DNA from: Cytobacillus kochii
Lineage (GTDB): Bacteria; Bacillota; Bacilli; Bacillales; Cytobacillaceae
Reading direction: 5' to 3'
Assembly: GCF_020171845.1 (NCBI RefSeq)
Contig: NZ_JAIVAM010000004.1
Coordinates: forward strand, 372,001 to 436,000
DNA length: 64,000 nucleotides
Under the pieces are notes generated by a model. It was not told the DNA's origin. It worked only from the letters and a program-made list of their open reading frames with translations, and did no database searches. How positions within the stretch are numbered: position 1 is the first letter of the stretch; every line of letters begins with the position of its first letter. Below, in pieces: positions 9,000 to 17,296 of this stretch. The translations under genes were made by a program, and so were the position numbers.

Positions 9000-9264
9000 A
9001 TTATGACGGATTCATTTTTATCGTTCAAAAATAACTATAGTAAGTATTTTAGTTGCATTAAAAGATGCATGAGATTTAGCACCGAACCATGGAATAACAA
9101 AGCAGCAGGAATTGTTTCTTATCTTAAACTGTATTGATATAACACTTAAACTTGCTGTACAAAGCAAAACGAATATAATTGAACCGGAATTACCTGCGCA
9201 TCATCAACTAGTAACAATGAAAAATATTATCTTAAACTATTTAACCGCAAATGCAGCAAAATAA
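9000..9264 (+). pseudogene. Decayed NAD(P)H-dependent FMN reductase fragment
   Basis: Two frames together give the C-terminal half of an NADPH-dependent FMN reductase. The first frame, to about 9137, reads a degenerate YNxxxxxxLKNAxDF-type stretch and then PWNNKAAGIVSY, which matches the well-conserved EWNNKAAGFVSYG block. After a frameshift the other frame reads through PELPAHHQLVTMKNIILNYL to a TAA at 9262. The N-terminal flavodoxin half is missing, and so are the glycine-rich segment and the section between the blocks. I infer a remnant of gene decay, and translation is not expected. It lies directly before the ComB-like gene, which itself lacks a normal start. Confidence 0.6.
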
Positions 9265-9291
9265 AGGCTTTTAGAAAAGAGGAGAATAATC

Positions 9292-10044
9292 ATTTCATAC
9301 TTACCTGAATGTCAGATAGAATGGGGAAAACGTGGTGCAAGAGAAGCAGCAAATCGAGGAGATATTGTGATTATTGTTGATGTCCTCAGTTTTTCTTCTA
9401 CAGTTGTAACGGGTTTAAACTACGGAGCAATCATATATCCCTATCCCCCTCATTTAAATGGCAAAGCATACGCACAATCATTGGGAGCGCAATATATTCT
9501 TGGGAGAGCTGAGGCAGCGAGATTAGGTGCACCCACTTTATCACCTGTTACATTTAATCACTCACATGATAGGCAAAAATATGTTTTGAGTTCTTTAAAT
9601 GGTGCCTTTTGTACTTGGATTGCCTCCCATATACCAGCTTTATTCATTGGGTCTTTATTAAACGCTTCTGCAGTGGCATCAGCTGCAAATCAATTATCCG
9701 CTTCATTAAACGCTAATATTACTGTTGTTCCTTGTGGAGAATTATGGAATGGCGTGAAAGAATTTGAAGACTCCCTTCGTCCTGCAATGGAAGACTACTT
9801 AGGGGCTGGTGCCATCCTTTCTAGGATAGAAGGAAAGCAATCAGCTGAGGTGCAAGTGTGTATTGGCGCTTTTCAGCATTCAAAGTCAACACTTAGTAGA
9901 TTAATATGGGATTGTACAAGTGGAATAGAATTAAGAGAAAGAGGGTTTGAAAAAGATGTGAAGCATTGTAGCCGTTTAAATATTTATCAAACCGTTCCTA
10001 TATTAAAAAACCAACATTTTTCTGAGTATACAACAACGACATGA
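9292..10044 (+). CDS. 2-phosphosulfolactate phosphatase (ComB) family protein, non-canonical start
   Basis: Similarity to the ComB family (YitC in B. subtilis) begins at about 9298, with IEWGKRGAREAANRGDIVIIVDVLSFSSTVVTG. That is well before the first standard start codon, a GTG at 9367. The only start-like codons upstream in frame are ATA, ATC and ATT at 9286-9294. The ATT at 9292 lies 7 bases after AAGAGGAG, an ideal site. The family blocks follow: SSLNGAFCTWIA (family usually SSPNG), SLLNASAVASAA, VVPCGELW and LRPAMEDYLGAGAIL. ComB enzymes act in sulfolactate or coenzyme M synthesis, and Bacillus spores contain sulfolactate. Either an ATT start is used, a truncated protein starts at GTG 9367 (which also has a GAGGAG site), or the gene has lost its start and is decaying. 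Confidence 0.7.
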   Translation: MSYLPECQIEWGKRGAREAANRGDIVIIVDVLSFSSTVVTGLNYGAIIYPYPPHLNGKAYAQSLGAQYILGRAEAARLGAPTLSPVTFNHSHDRQKYVLSSLNGAFCTWIASHIPALFIGSLLNASAVASAANQLSASLNANITVVPCGELWNGVKEFEDSLRPAMEDYLGAGAILSRIEGKQSAEVQVCIGAFQHSKSTLSRLIWDCTSGIELRERGFEKDVKHCSRLNIYQTVPILKNQHFSEYTTTT

Positions 10045-10084
10045 AGAAGCAATCCACGATAATGTTCACAATTGCTTCTTCTTT
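10043..10084 (+). terminator. Terminator of the ComB-like gene
   Basis: GAAGAAGCAAT and ATTGCTTCTTC form an 11-bp perfect stem that starts at the stop codon and is followed by a short TTT. The T run is weak. Confidence 0.6.
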
Positions 10085-10107
10085 GGTAGCTTTTAATCTT
10101 GTCATCT

Positions 10108-10539
10108 TCATCTTAAGCTGTTTGATTCGCCAATTATAAGTGTCACTATTTGGTAGAAATCTCGTTGGGCAATGAGGAAGTGGGGATGATTTTCGTCATC
10201 TAATAACATAATATAAGGCTCTTCTTCTTCAGGAATAATTAATACCATTTCGTTGATAAAATCATTAAACCATTTGTTTTTTACGGTCAATGAGGGTGCC
10301 AACGGAATACGAACCATATAGCCGTCTTTAGGCATAGGATTAATTTTCACATATATCCCATTGATTGATTGAAGAATAGATGTTGCTTCTTGTTGTATTT
10401 GTTCATTAGGGGGCCGTTTTTTTACAACGTCGTTGACTTCCACATCAAACAATTCCACTTGAGGAAGTCCTTGTGCAGAAGCTGTTGAAACAAATGATAA
10501 TAATAGTGCGAAAGAAAGTAAGATCAACATTTTTTTCAT
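10108..10539 (-). CDS. Small secreted protein of unknown function
   Basis: A 143-residue protein from the ATG at 10539, which has an AGGTGA site 5 bases upstream. An upstream GTG-type extension to 10572 is less likely. Residues 1-23 are a classic signal peptide ending in ASA-Q, so the mature protein of about 120 residues should be secreted. The mature part has a charged N-terminal half with a QQEATSILQSINGIYVKINP segment and a beta-rich C-terminal half. I do not recognise a family. It stands alone between the ComB-like gene (convergent) and bmrD. Confidence 0.75.
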   Translation of the reverse strand: MKKMLILLSFALLLSFVSTASAQGLPQVELFDVEVNDVVKKRPPNEQIQQEATSILQSINGIYVKINPMPKDGYMVRIPLAPSLTVKNKWFNDFINEMVLIIPEEEEPYIMLLDDENHPHFLIAQRDFYQIVTLIIGESNSLR

Positions 10540-10658
10540 CTTAATCACCTCTGTTATTAACTTTTCCCTCAAGATTTTTTTTACTCTTAATTGTGCATTT
10601 ATTATTTTCTTTCCTATTGAATATTTGGAACATAGTTCGTTTAATTTATTAGTTAAAT

Positions 10659-10698
10659 GAAAAAACCAATCTAAGATTTATACTCAGATTGGTTTTTT
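10659..10698 (-). terminator. Terminator of the bmrC-bmrD operon
   Basis: AAAAACCAATCT and AGATTGGTTTTT form a 12-bp stem with A and T tracts on both sides, just after the bmrD stop. It could work in both directions. Confidence 0.85.
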
Positions 10699-10702
10699 CT
10701 TC

Positions 10703-12439
10703 TTATGCTTGTAAAGATTTCGCTTGCATCTCGTACATTTGTTCGTATATGCCACCTGCTGCAATGAGCTCTTCGTGACTGCCTTGTTCTTTGATTTCAC
10801 CTTTATCAAGCACCAAAATGCGGTCAGCATTTTTAATTGTAGACAGTCTATGAGCGATGATAAAAGTGGTTCTTCCTTGTTTTAGAACATTCATTGCGTT
10901 TTGAATAATCTCTTCCGTTTCTGTATCTATATTTGATGTTGCTTCATCGAGGATTAGGATCGCTGGATCGAAAGCGAGCGCCCGTGCAAACGAGATTAAT
11001 TGTCTTTGACCGGAAGACAAAGTACTTCCTTTTTCAATTACCGGTTCATCTATCCCTTTTTCTAAATGTGATAGCACTCGATCAGCACCAACTGACTGAA
11101 TCGCATGCTCCACTCTTTCTCTTGTAATATTAGGTTGATTTAAACTTACATTCGAAGCAATAGTCCCTGTAAAAAGATACGGGTCTTGTAAAACTATCCC
11201 CATATGTTCACGAATCGTTTGTCGTGGTATCGTCGTAATATCAACTCCATCAATATAAATTTTACCGATTGTTGGATCATAAAAGCGAAATAATAAGTTC
11301 ATAATCGAGCTTTTTCCTGAACCTGTATGACCCACGAGCGCAATCGTTTCTCCCTTTTTGGCTTGGAATGAAATATCCTTTAAAACAAAATCAGGTTCTT
11401 TATATGCGAAGGATACTTGATCAAACACCACATGCCCTTTATATTTTGGTATCTTTTCATTAGATACCTTCTCACCTTTTAATGCTAAAACTTCAAATAC
11501 ACGATTCCCGGCTACAAGTGAACGCTCCATTTGCGAAAATTGATTCACAATATTTGTAATCGGATTAAAAAGTCTTGTTAAATAGTCAACAAACGCATAT
11601 AGGGTTCCAGCTGTCACTATTTGTGTACCACTAAATGATTGTGTCCCAAAATAAATGATAAAACATGTAAATAACAGTAGCCTTAACGTATTTACAAGGT
11701 TATGAGAAGTCGCAGAATCAAGAATAATTAGCTTTCTCTCATATTGATAATGTTCTTCATTCATTTCATCAAACTCTTTCGTCATTTGTTTTTCTCGACG
11801 GAAAGCTTGAATAATAGTCATCCCTTGAATGGATTCATTGATCATTGCATTAATATCAGCAATTTTTGTTCGGATCACGTCATTATACTGTGAAGCATAC
11901 TTTCTATATAGAATCATCCAAATATAAACGATTGGTATCATAACGAGTGCGATTAAAGCCATTTTCCAGTTCAAAATGAATAAGGCAATATAGACACCAG
12001 TTATAGAAATGGCACTCGTAGCAAAACTCGAAAGTACTTGCACAAATAAGTTTCTAATTGCCTCTGTATCATTTGTCACTCTTGCTACAATTTTACCAGA
12101 TGGTAATTGATCAAAGAAACCAATTGGTAATGTTTGAATATGCTTGAATACATCTTTTCTTAATGCTTGAATAATTCTATTTGAACCCTTTTGTAATTGT
12201 AAATACATAAAATAACGGAAAATAGCCGTACAAATTGATAATGAGAAATATAGAATGAGTAAGTATAGAATTGGTGTAAAGTCAAATTGGCCGAGTGTCA
12301 TATGATTATCAATGATATGTTTAGCAATAAAGGGGCCCGCTAGGTCAGTGAACACTGCAATGGATAGAAATAACAACCCGAGTAAAATGGTGCCTTTAAA
12401 CCTTAGCGCATACGATAATAATTGTTTGCCTGTGCTCAT
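10703..12439 (-). CDS. bmrD: Heterodimeric ABC multidrug exporter subunit, BmrD/YheH type
   Basis: A 578-residue half-transporter: six transmembrane segments (about 1-310) and an ATPase domain (about 335-570). Walker A is ALVGHTGSGKSS, the signature is a shifted LSSGQRQ and Walker B is ILILDEATS with the catalytic glutamate intact. With the upstream gene it matches BmrC-BmrD (YheI-YheH) of B. subtilis, an exporter of several drugs induced by translation-blocking antibiotics. The protein is shorter than B. subtilis BmrD (673 residues). The start overlaps the bmrC stop by 4 bases (ATGA), which implies coupled translation and equal amounts of both subunits. Confidence 0.88.
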   Translation of the reverse strand: MSTGKQLLSYALRFKGTILLGLLFLSIAVFTDLAGPFIAKHIIDNHMTLGQFDFTPILYLLILYFSLSICTAIFRYFMYLQLQKGSNRIIQALRKDVFKHIQTLPIGFFDQLPSGKIVARVTNDTEAIRNLFVQVLSSFATSAISITGVYIALFILNWKMALIALVMIPIVYIWMILYRKYASQYNDVIRTKIADINAMINESIQGMTIIQAFRREKQMTKEFDEMNEEHYQYERKLIILDSATSHNLVNTLRLLLFTCFIIYFGTQSFSGTQIVTAGTLYAFVDYLTRLFNPITNIVNQFSQMERSLVAGNRVFEVLALKGEKVSNEKIPKYKGHVVFDQVSFAYKEPDFVLKDISFQAKKGETIALVGHTGSGKSSIMNLLFRFYDPTIGKIYIDGVDITTIPRQTIREHMGIVLQDPYLFTGTIASNVSLNQPNITRERVEHAIQSVGADRVLSHLEKGIDEPVIEKGSTLSSGQRQLISFARALAFDPAILILDEATSNIDTETEEIIQNAMNVLKQGRTTFIIAHRLSTIKNADRILVLDKGEIKEQGSHEELIAAGGIYEQMYEMQAKSLQA

Positions 12440-14178
12440 GAATTTGCCCCCTCTAGCTGTTGGCGTACATACTGTTCTTTATACCAACCGTCTTCATTAA
12501 TTAAATCATCATGTGTACCTACTTGTGTAATCACACCATTATCTAAAACAATAATTTGATCTGCGTGTTGAATACCTGATAAACGATGTGTTGTAATAAT
12601 TGTCGTTTTTCCCGCTCTTTCGCTTTGAATATTGCTGATAATTGCAGACTCTGTTTTTGCATCTACAGCAGATAAGGAATCATCTAATATTAAAATATCA
12701 GGATCTTTAATTAATGCGCGAGCAATCGATACCCGCTGCTTTTGTCCCCCTGATAAGGAAACACCTTTTTCACCTACTAGCGTATTTAACCCGAGCGGAA
12801 GATAAGCTAAATCTTTTGTAAAAGCAGCCAAATCAATCGCTTTTTCTATTTCTTCGTCTGTGGCATCTTCTTTACCGAATAATATATTTTCTTTAATTGT
12901 TCGAGAAAAAAGCACGTGACTTTGCGGTACATAGCCAATCCAATCTAATACTTGTTCTTTCGTCTGTTGGGAAAGGTCGATATCATCAATAGATATTCCT
13001 CCTTCTCCTAAAGGATACTCCCTCAACAATTGGCGAATAAAGGTCGTTTTCCCTGCGCCTGTTTTACCCACAATTCCTAACGTTTCACCACTTCTTAAGC
13101 TTAAATTAATATTTGAGAGGTTAACGACTTTACTCGTAGGATATTGAAAGGTTAACTCTTGGAATTGTAAAATATGGGGCTTATCGACTGCTAAAGGTTT
13201 TGTTGGCGGCATGATATCCGCTTCATAATTTAATGTCTCTTGCACTCTGTCTAAAGAAGCGTTCCCTTGTTGCATCACATTGATTAACTCACCAATAGCA
13301 AAGATTGGCCAAACCGCTAATCCTAAATAAACATTAAAGGTAACTAGTTGCCCAACAGATAAGTCTCCATTAGCCACTAACACTGATCCATAACCGAGTG
13401 CGACAATATAACTAATACCAGTTCCAATTGTTGTGATTGGATTGAATAAAGCATTTATTTTGGCGGTATGCATATTTTTCTCAAAAACATCTTCACTCAT
13501 ATCAGCAAACCGTTGTTCATCTGCCTTCTCTTGCACATAGGCGCGAATAACTCTCACACCAGAGACTGATTCTAAAACACTATCATTCATCTCGCCAAAA
13601 GCATCTTGTGCTCTCATATACCTTTCATGGACAAGTTTGCCATAATATTGAATTAATATGGCCATAACTGGGACAGGTAACATGGCGAAAAAAGTAAGTT
13701 CCCACGAGATCATGAAGCCCATCGCTAAGATAATACCACCGAGAAAGAAAGTAGAGTCAATCAACGTCATAATCCCAAATCCTGCGGTTAACGAGACGGC
13801 ATTCAAATCATTGGTCGCCCTGGCCATCAGATCTCCGGTGCGATTTTTTTCATAAAAAGTCGGTGTCATACGCAGAAATTGGCTCATTAATTTCCGCCGC
13901 ATTAATCGTTGCAAGTTGACGGATCCTTCGAATAGACCGTATTGCCAAAAGAAATTTAACATATAGCTAAAAATAATAATACCTAAGAAGACCGCTACAT
14001 ACTGAATAAGTAAATCACGTGTCATTTCACCTTCTGTAATGTAATCAATAATGACCCCAATTAAGTACGGTGGAATAATTTCTAATACAGTAGCTAACAT
14101 CAATAATAGAACGGCGATACCGTATTGCTTTTTGTATTTTTTAAAAAACCAACCGAGTTTCTTTAACACATCAAACAT
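12436..14178 (-). CDS. bmrC: Heterodimeric ABC multidrug exporter subunit, BmrC/YheI type
   Basis: A 580-residue half-transporter with an N-terminal six-helix membrane domain (about 1-320) and an ATPase domain (about 340-570). Walker A is GIVGKTGAGKTT and the signature LSGGQKQR is canonical. Walker B reads ILILDDSLS: an aspartate replaces the catalytic glutamate, as known for BmrC. One of the two ATP sites of the heterodimer is therefore degenerate, and BmrD supplies the active one. The order and 4-base overlap with bmrD are as in B. subtilis. A leader peptide and attenuator lie upstream. Confidence 0.9.
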   Translation of the reverse strand: MFDVLKKLGWFFKKYKKQYGIAVLLLMLATVLEIIPPYLIGVIIDYITEGEMTRDLLIQYVAVFLGIIIFSYMLNFFWQYGLFEGSVNLQRLMRRKLMSQFLRMTPTFYEKNRTGDLMARATNDLNAVSLTAGFGIMTLIDSTFFLGGIILAMGFMISWELTFFAMLPVPVMAILIQYYGKLVHERYMRAQDAFGEMNDSVLESVSGVRVIRAYVQEKADEQRFADMSEDVFEKNMHTAKINALFNPITTIGTGISYIVALGYGSVLVANGDLSVGQLVTFNVYLGLAVWPIFAIGELINVMQQGNASLDRVQETLNYEADIMPPTKPLAVDKPHILQFQELTFQYPTSKVVNLSNINLSLRSGETLGIVGKTGAGKTTFIRQLLREYPLGEGGISIDDIDLSQQTKEQVLDWIGYVPQSHVLFSRTIKENILFGKEDATDEEIEKAIDLAAFTKDLAYLPLGLNTLVGEKGVSLSGGQKQRVSIARALIKDPDILILDDSLSAVDAKTESAIISNIQSERAGKTTIITTHRLSGIQHADQIIVLDNGVITQVGTHDDLINEDGWYKEQYVRQQLEGANS

Positions 14179-14373
14179 TTATTACACAACCTTTCCTCTC
14201 TTGCTGTCTGTTTCCTCTACCCACAACCTATACGCTGATTTTTTAATAGTAATATTCTTTGTTTTCTGTTCATCTTTAACATCCCCTTATCTTTATTCAA
14301 CTATCTATTAGAAAAACTCGACTTGCACAGAAATTTACATGGCAAGTCTCTGTTTATCTCCCCTATTTTCTTC

Positions 14374-14415
14374 TCCAAAAAAAGAAAATGCGGTCCCCAT
14401 AAAGAGGCCGCATTT
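14374..14415 (-). terminator. Attenuator terminator in the bmrC leader
   Basis: AAATGCGG (14386-14393) and CCGCATTT (14408-14415) form a stem followed on the minus strand by TCTTTTTTTGG. It lies between the leader peptide and bmrC, about 200 bases before the bmrC start, so it must be bypassed for bmrCD expression. Confidence 0.8.
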
Positions 14416-14423
14416 CTCTTCTA

Positions 14424-14447
14424 AGGTATGAACGTGTTGCCATACCT
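14424..14447 (-). promoter_or_regulatory. Second hairpin of the bmrC leader (candidate antiterminator or anti-antiterminator)
   Basis: AGGTATG and CATACCT form a 7-bp stem between the end of the leader peptide gene and the attenuator terminator. Its position suggests that it takes part in the switch between RNA structures that depends on ribosome stalling. The role is inferred. Confidence 0.5.
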
Positions 14448-14470
14448 CCATTCATTAAAAGAATAAAGCA

Positions 14471-14536
14471 TTATCGAAAAAAAGGTAGGGACGAATATGA
14501 ATTTGTTTTCATGAATGCCTTCACTCTTGCTTTCAT
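14471..14536 (-). CDS. Leader peptide for bmrC-bmrD attenuation (BmrB-like role)
   Basis: A 21-codon ORF that begins MKARVKAFMKTNS and ends SLPFFR. It is preceded by a very strong GAGGAGGTAAGGACG ribosome binding site, and its stop is 23 bases before the first hairpin. In B. subtilis the short bmrB gene regulates bmrCD by ribosome-mediated attenuation, so antibiotics that slow ribosomes switch the exporter on. This peptide is shorter than BmrB (54 residues) and I see no sequence identity, but position, ribosome binding site and following terminator fit the same logic. Confidence 0.65.
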   Translation of the reverse strand: MKARVKAFMKTNSYSSLPFFR

Positions 14537-14601
14537 CGTCCTTACCTCCTCTCATTTGTAAATAGCGTCTTTTGAATATTACCACTATTTTCATATTTGT
14601 G

Positions 14602-15384
14602 TCAATATGTTTTTTTCAAAGACATTCTTTTTGAATGCCTGTCTACTTCAACTGTTATGCCAAAAAAATCAGTTAATGTTTCACTCGTAAGTAACTCAGA
14701 TGTATTTCCACTTTTAAATACCGTACCGTCTTTGATTAATAGAGATTTATTGAAAATAGGAATGATTTCTTCAATATGATGGGTAACGAAAATAATGGTC
14801 GGCGCTTCTTTTTGTTTTGAGATACGAGCAATTGAACCCAGCAGCTGTTCACGAGAAACAAAATCTAGTCCAGTTGTTGGTTCATCAAGAATGAGCAATT
14901 TTGGATGGGCCATTTGGGCACGAGCGATTAATATTTTTTGTTTCTCACCTTGAGAGCAAGTTTGATAAGTTTCATTCTGTAATTGGATTAAATGGAATTG
15001 CTCTAACCATTCATTTGCTTCTTCAATGTCATCCATTGAAGGTTCGTCATAAAGTCCGATAGATGCGTATTTCCCACTAACAATAATATCTTGTACTCGC
15101 TCGTATGGACGAATCTTCTCTTGAAAAGAAGAGGATACCCATCCAATGGATTGCCTTACTTGCTGTAAGTCTACTTTTCCGTATGTATGACCCAATACTG
15201 ATATTTGTCCACTAGTTGGCCAAATATAGCCCATAATCATATTTAATAATGTGGTCTTTCCTGAACCATTTAAACCAAGCACTGCCCAATGATCCCCATT
15301 ATTTACTTGCCAATTCATATTTTTTAGGATGAGCTCTTGATTTCTTGAACAGTAGACATTTTCTATTTGAAGCACTGTATCCAT
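14602..15384 (-). CDS. ylmA: ABC transporter ATP-binding protein YlmA
   Basis: A 260-residue ATPase with Walker A (LGLNGSGKTTLL, about 37-48), Q-loop, a signature reading CSQGEKQKILIARA, and Walker B (LLILDEPTTG). It has the length and layout of B. subtilis YlmA, an ABC ATPase with no membrane partner next to it. None is found here either: the neighbours are bmrC and a flavin reductase. The partner and substrate are unknown. Confidence 0.85.
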   Translation of the reverse strand: MDTVLQIENVYCSRNQELILKNMNWQVNNGDHWAVLGLNGSGKTTLLNMIMGYIWPTSGQISVLGHTYGKVDLQQVRQSIGWVSSSFQEKIRPYERVQDIIVSGKYASIGLYDEPSMDDIEEANEWLEQFHLIQLQNETYQTCSQGEKQKILIARAQMAHPKLLILDEPTTGLDFVSREQLLGSIARISKQKEAPTIIFVTHHIEEIIPIFNKSLLIKDGTVFKSGNTSELLTSETLTDFFGITVEVDRHSKRMSLKKTY

Positions 15385-15415
15385 CTTTACCCTCCCTAAA
15401 AACTAAACTATATAA

Positions 15416-15462
15416 TAAAAAAACAGAACGGTGCTTTTGGCTTTTGTCCGTCCTGTTTATGT
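15416..15462 (-). terminator. Terminator of the murB-flavin reductase unit
   Basis: An imperfect hairpin (AAACAGAACGG with CCGTCCTGTTT, 15421-15461) followed on the minus strand by a T-rich stretch, 13 bases after the flavin reductase stop. Confidence 0.7.
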
Positions 15463-15474
15463 AAATTATTCATT

Positions 15475-15960
15475 TCACTCATAAAAACTGTCAGGGATAC
15501 CTGCGAATTTACGCTTATGATATAATAACGGTTCTTTTTTATTGCTTTCTATATCAATTACTTTTCCCACTAAAATACTGTGGTCGCCAGCTTCAATTGT
15601 GTCATGCATCTCGCATTGAAATACACCAGCGCAATCAGCAATAATTGGCAATCCATTGGCTGATTCAGACCAATCAGTATTTTTAAAACGATCAAGACCT
15701 TTTGAAGCAAATAATGAACAAACTTCTGCTTGATCATGAGCTAATACATGGACAGCAAATTTTTTCGTTTGCGTGAACTTCTCATAAGAAGATACTCTTT
15801 TATCAATTGACCACAATAATAACATTGGATCTAATGAAACAGAAGCGAATGAATTCACCGTTAAACCGATAGGAGTGCCTTCTTCGTCCATCATTGTGAC
15901 AACAGTGACACCAGTAGGGTAATTACCCATGACTTCTTTAAATAAATCTGTTTTACTCAT
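15475..15960 (-). CDS. Flavin reductase family protein (FMN-binding split barrel)
   Basis: A 161-residue protein from the ATG at 15960, a single flavin-reductase-like domain. Typical motifs are FPTGVTVV-like NYPTGVTVVTM near residue 15, GLTVNSFASVSLDPMLLLWSID, FAVHVLAHDQAEVCSLFAS, and the C-terminal GDHSILVGKVI with the conserved histidine. Such enzymes reduce FMN or FAD with NAD(P)H, often for a partner monooxygenase. None is adjacent, though a luciferase-like protein lies 25 kb away. The gene overlaps the 3' end of murB by 8 bases. Confidence 0.88.
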   Translation of the reverse strand: MSKTDLFKEVMGNYPTGVTVVTMMDEEGTPIGLTVNSFASVSLDPMLLLWSIDKRVSSYEKFTQTKKFAVHVLAHDQAEVCSLFASKGLDRFKNTDWSESANGLPIIADCAGVFQCEMHDTIEAGDHSILVGKVIDIESNKKEPLLYHKRKFAGIPDSFYE

Positions 15961-16885
15961 GATTCTTTCCCCTTTCATTCTCCTCATAATCCCCTAAAAT
16001 TTGTACTTCTCTTTCTAGCTTCACACCAAAATTGGCAAAGACCTTTTCTTGTACAAGATGAATGAGCTGAATATAATCACTAGCAGTCGCTTCATTCATA
16101 TTCACCATAAAACCTGCATGTTTCGTCGACACTTGCGCGCCCCCAACCGTTAAGCCCTGTAAGCCGCTATCTTGAATCAACTTCCCAGCGAAGTATCCCG
16201 GAGGTCGTTTAAAGACACTACCACAAGAAGGATACTCTAGTGGTTGTTTCGATTCTCTCGCAAAGGTAAATTCATCCATCTTTGCTTTTATGTCTGCTTG
16301 ATTTCCTTTTTGTAGCGTGAATGTCGCTTCTAATACAATTAGCTTTTTCTTAGCAAATGCACTTGTACGGTAAGCAAAATCAAAGTCTTCTGGTGTTAGC
16401 GTTAATAACTCACCTTCCGTATTTAAAGCAATGACCTTTGTTAATACATTCGAGATTTCACCACCGTATGCCCCTGCATTCATAAATACCGCACCGCCTA
16501 CACTTCCTGGGATCCCGCATGCGAACGCTAACCCATCTAGTCCGTGTTCATAAGCAGTACGAGAAACATGAATAATTTCAGCGCCACTACCTGCTGTTAT
16601 TTGTTTTTCATTAACAGCAATATCATTAAAATGATTCAGGTTTAACACAATTCCAGGTAAACCATGATCACTAATAATGACATTTGCTCCTTTTCCAAGT
16701 AAGGTTAGAGGAATCTTTTTATCGAAGGCAAATTTTACAACCTTTTGTGCGTCTTCAGTATTTCTTGGCTGCACGAAAATTTCCGCCTCGCCACCAACCT
16801 GTATATATGTATGTTTTGACATCGGCTCTTGATGATAGATATCACTATTCGTTAATAGCTGACGTAATGTTTCTTTGATGTTCAT
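15953..16885 (-). CDS. murB: UDP-N-acetylenolpyruvoylglucosamine reductase MurB
   Basis: A 310-residue MurB, which makes UDP-MurNAc from UDP-GlcNAc-enolpyruvate in cytoplasmic peptidoglycan synthesis. The FAD-binding PCMH domain is seen with LGKGANVIISD and GLDGLAFACGIPGSVGGAVFMNAGAYGGEI. The C-terminal domain has the proton-donor serine in YPSCGSVFKRP and ends with the type II pattern GFMVNMNEATASDYIQLIHLVQEKV. A GGAG site precedes the ATG. It is upstream of, and overlaps, the flavin reductase gene. Confidence 0.96.
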   Translation of the reverse strand: MNIKETLRQLLTNSDIYHQEPMSKHTYIQVGGEAEIFVQPRNTEDAQKVVKFAFDKKIPLTLLGKGANVIISDHGLPGIVLNLNHFNDIAVNEKQITAGSGAEIIHVSRTAYEHGLDGLAFACGIPGSVGGAVFMNAGAYGGEISNVLTKVIALNTEGELLTLTPEDFDFAYRTSAFAKKKLIVLEATFTLQKGNQADIKAKMDEFTFARESKQPLEYPSCGSVFKRPPGYFAGKLIQDSGLQGLTVGGAQVSTKHAGFMVNMNEATASDYIQLIHLVQEKVFANFGVKLEREVQILGDYEENERGKNHE

Positions 16886-17014
16886 TTTTTTACTCCAATC
16901 TGTTATGCTTTACAAAAAGTCAATGCATTTTTATACTGAAAGGTATAAAAATAAAATAACATGAAATCATGTATTTATCTAGTACTTTGTGAGACGAAAG
17001 AAAGTGTGATAACC

Positions 17015-17257
17015 ATGGGTTTAATATTACTAGAAATTTGCGACATGAACCTCTTGTCAGAAGAAGCGTTGCAAGCACTATTAGAAAAATATCCCGAAGT
17101 AGCTGTTATGAGCTATGATTGTCAAAACTTATGTGGTCTTTGCAAAATGAGACCATATGCGCTCGTAAACGGACAAAGGATATTTGGAAAAGACTTGCCG
17201 GAATGCATTGAAAATATACGCATTAAAATAGAAGAGGAACTGGCATTGTTCGCATAA
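17015..17257 (+). CDS. yuzB: YuzB family protein (DUF1450)
   Basis: An 80-residue protein of the DUF1450 family. It carries the conserved cysteine pattern YDCQNLCGLCKMRPYALVNGQRIFG, which resembles thioredoxin-like or iron-sulfur-type small proteins. B. subtilis YuzB has the same size and start (MGLILLEICDMN). An in-frame ATG at 16961 would add 18 residues not typical of the family, so the ATG at 17015 is used, although the site before it (AAAGTGTGA) is poor. The function is unknown. Confidence 0.88.
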   Translation: MGLILLEICDMNLLSEEALQALLEKYPEVAVMSYDCQNLCGLCKMRPYALVNGQRIFGKDLPECIENIRIKIEEELALFA

Positions 17258-17266
17258 TTCATTCGC

Positions 17267-17296
17267 ACTGGAGCCTAATAAAGGCTCCAGTTTTTT
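17267..17296 (+). terminator. Terminator of yuzB
   Basis: ACTGGAGCCT and AGGCTCCAGT form a perfect 10-bp stem with a 5-base loop, followed by TTTTTT. Confidence 0.92.

Noticed and set aside
8952..9137. 61-residue ORF as an intact gene
   Set aside because: It only contains the first part of a broken FMN reductase block and has no ribosome binding site, so it is treated as part of the pseudogene.
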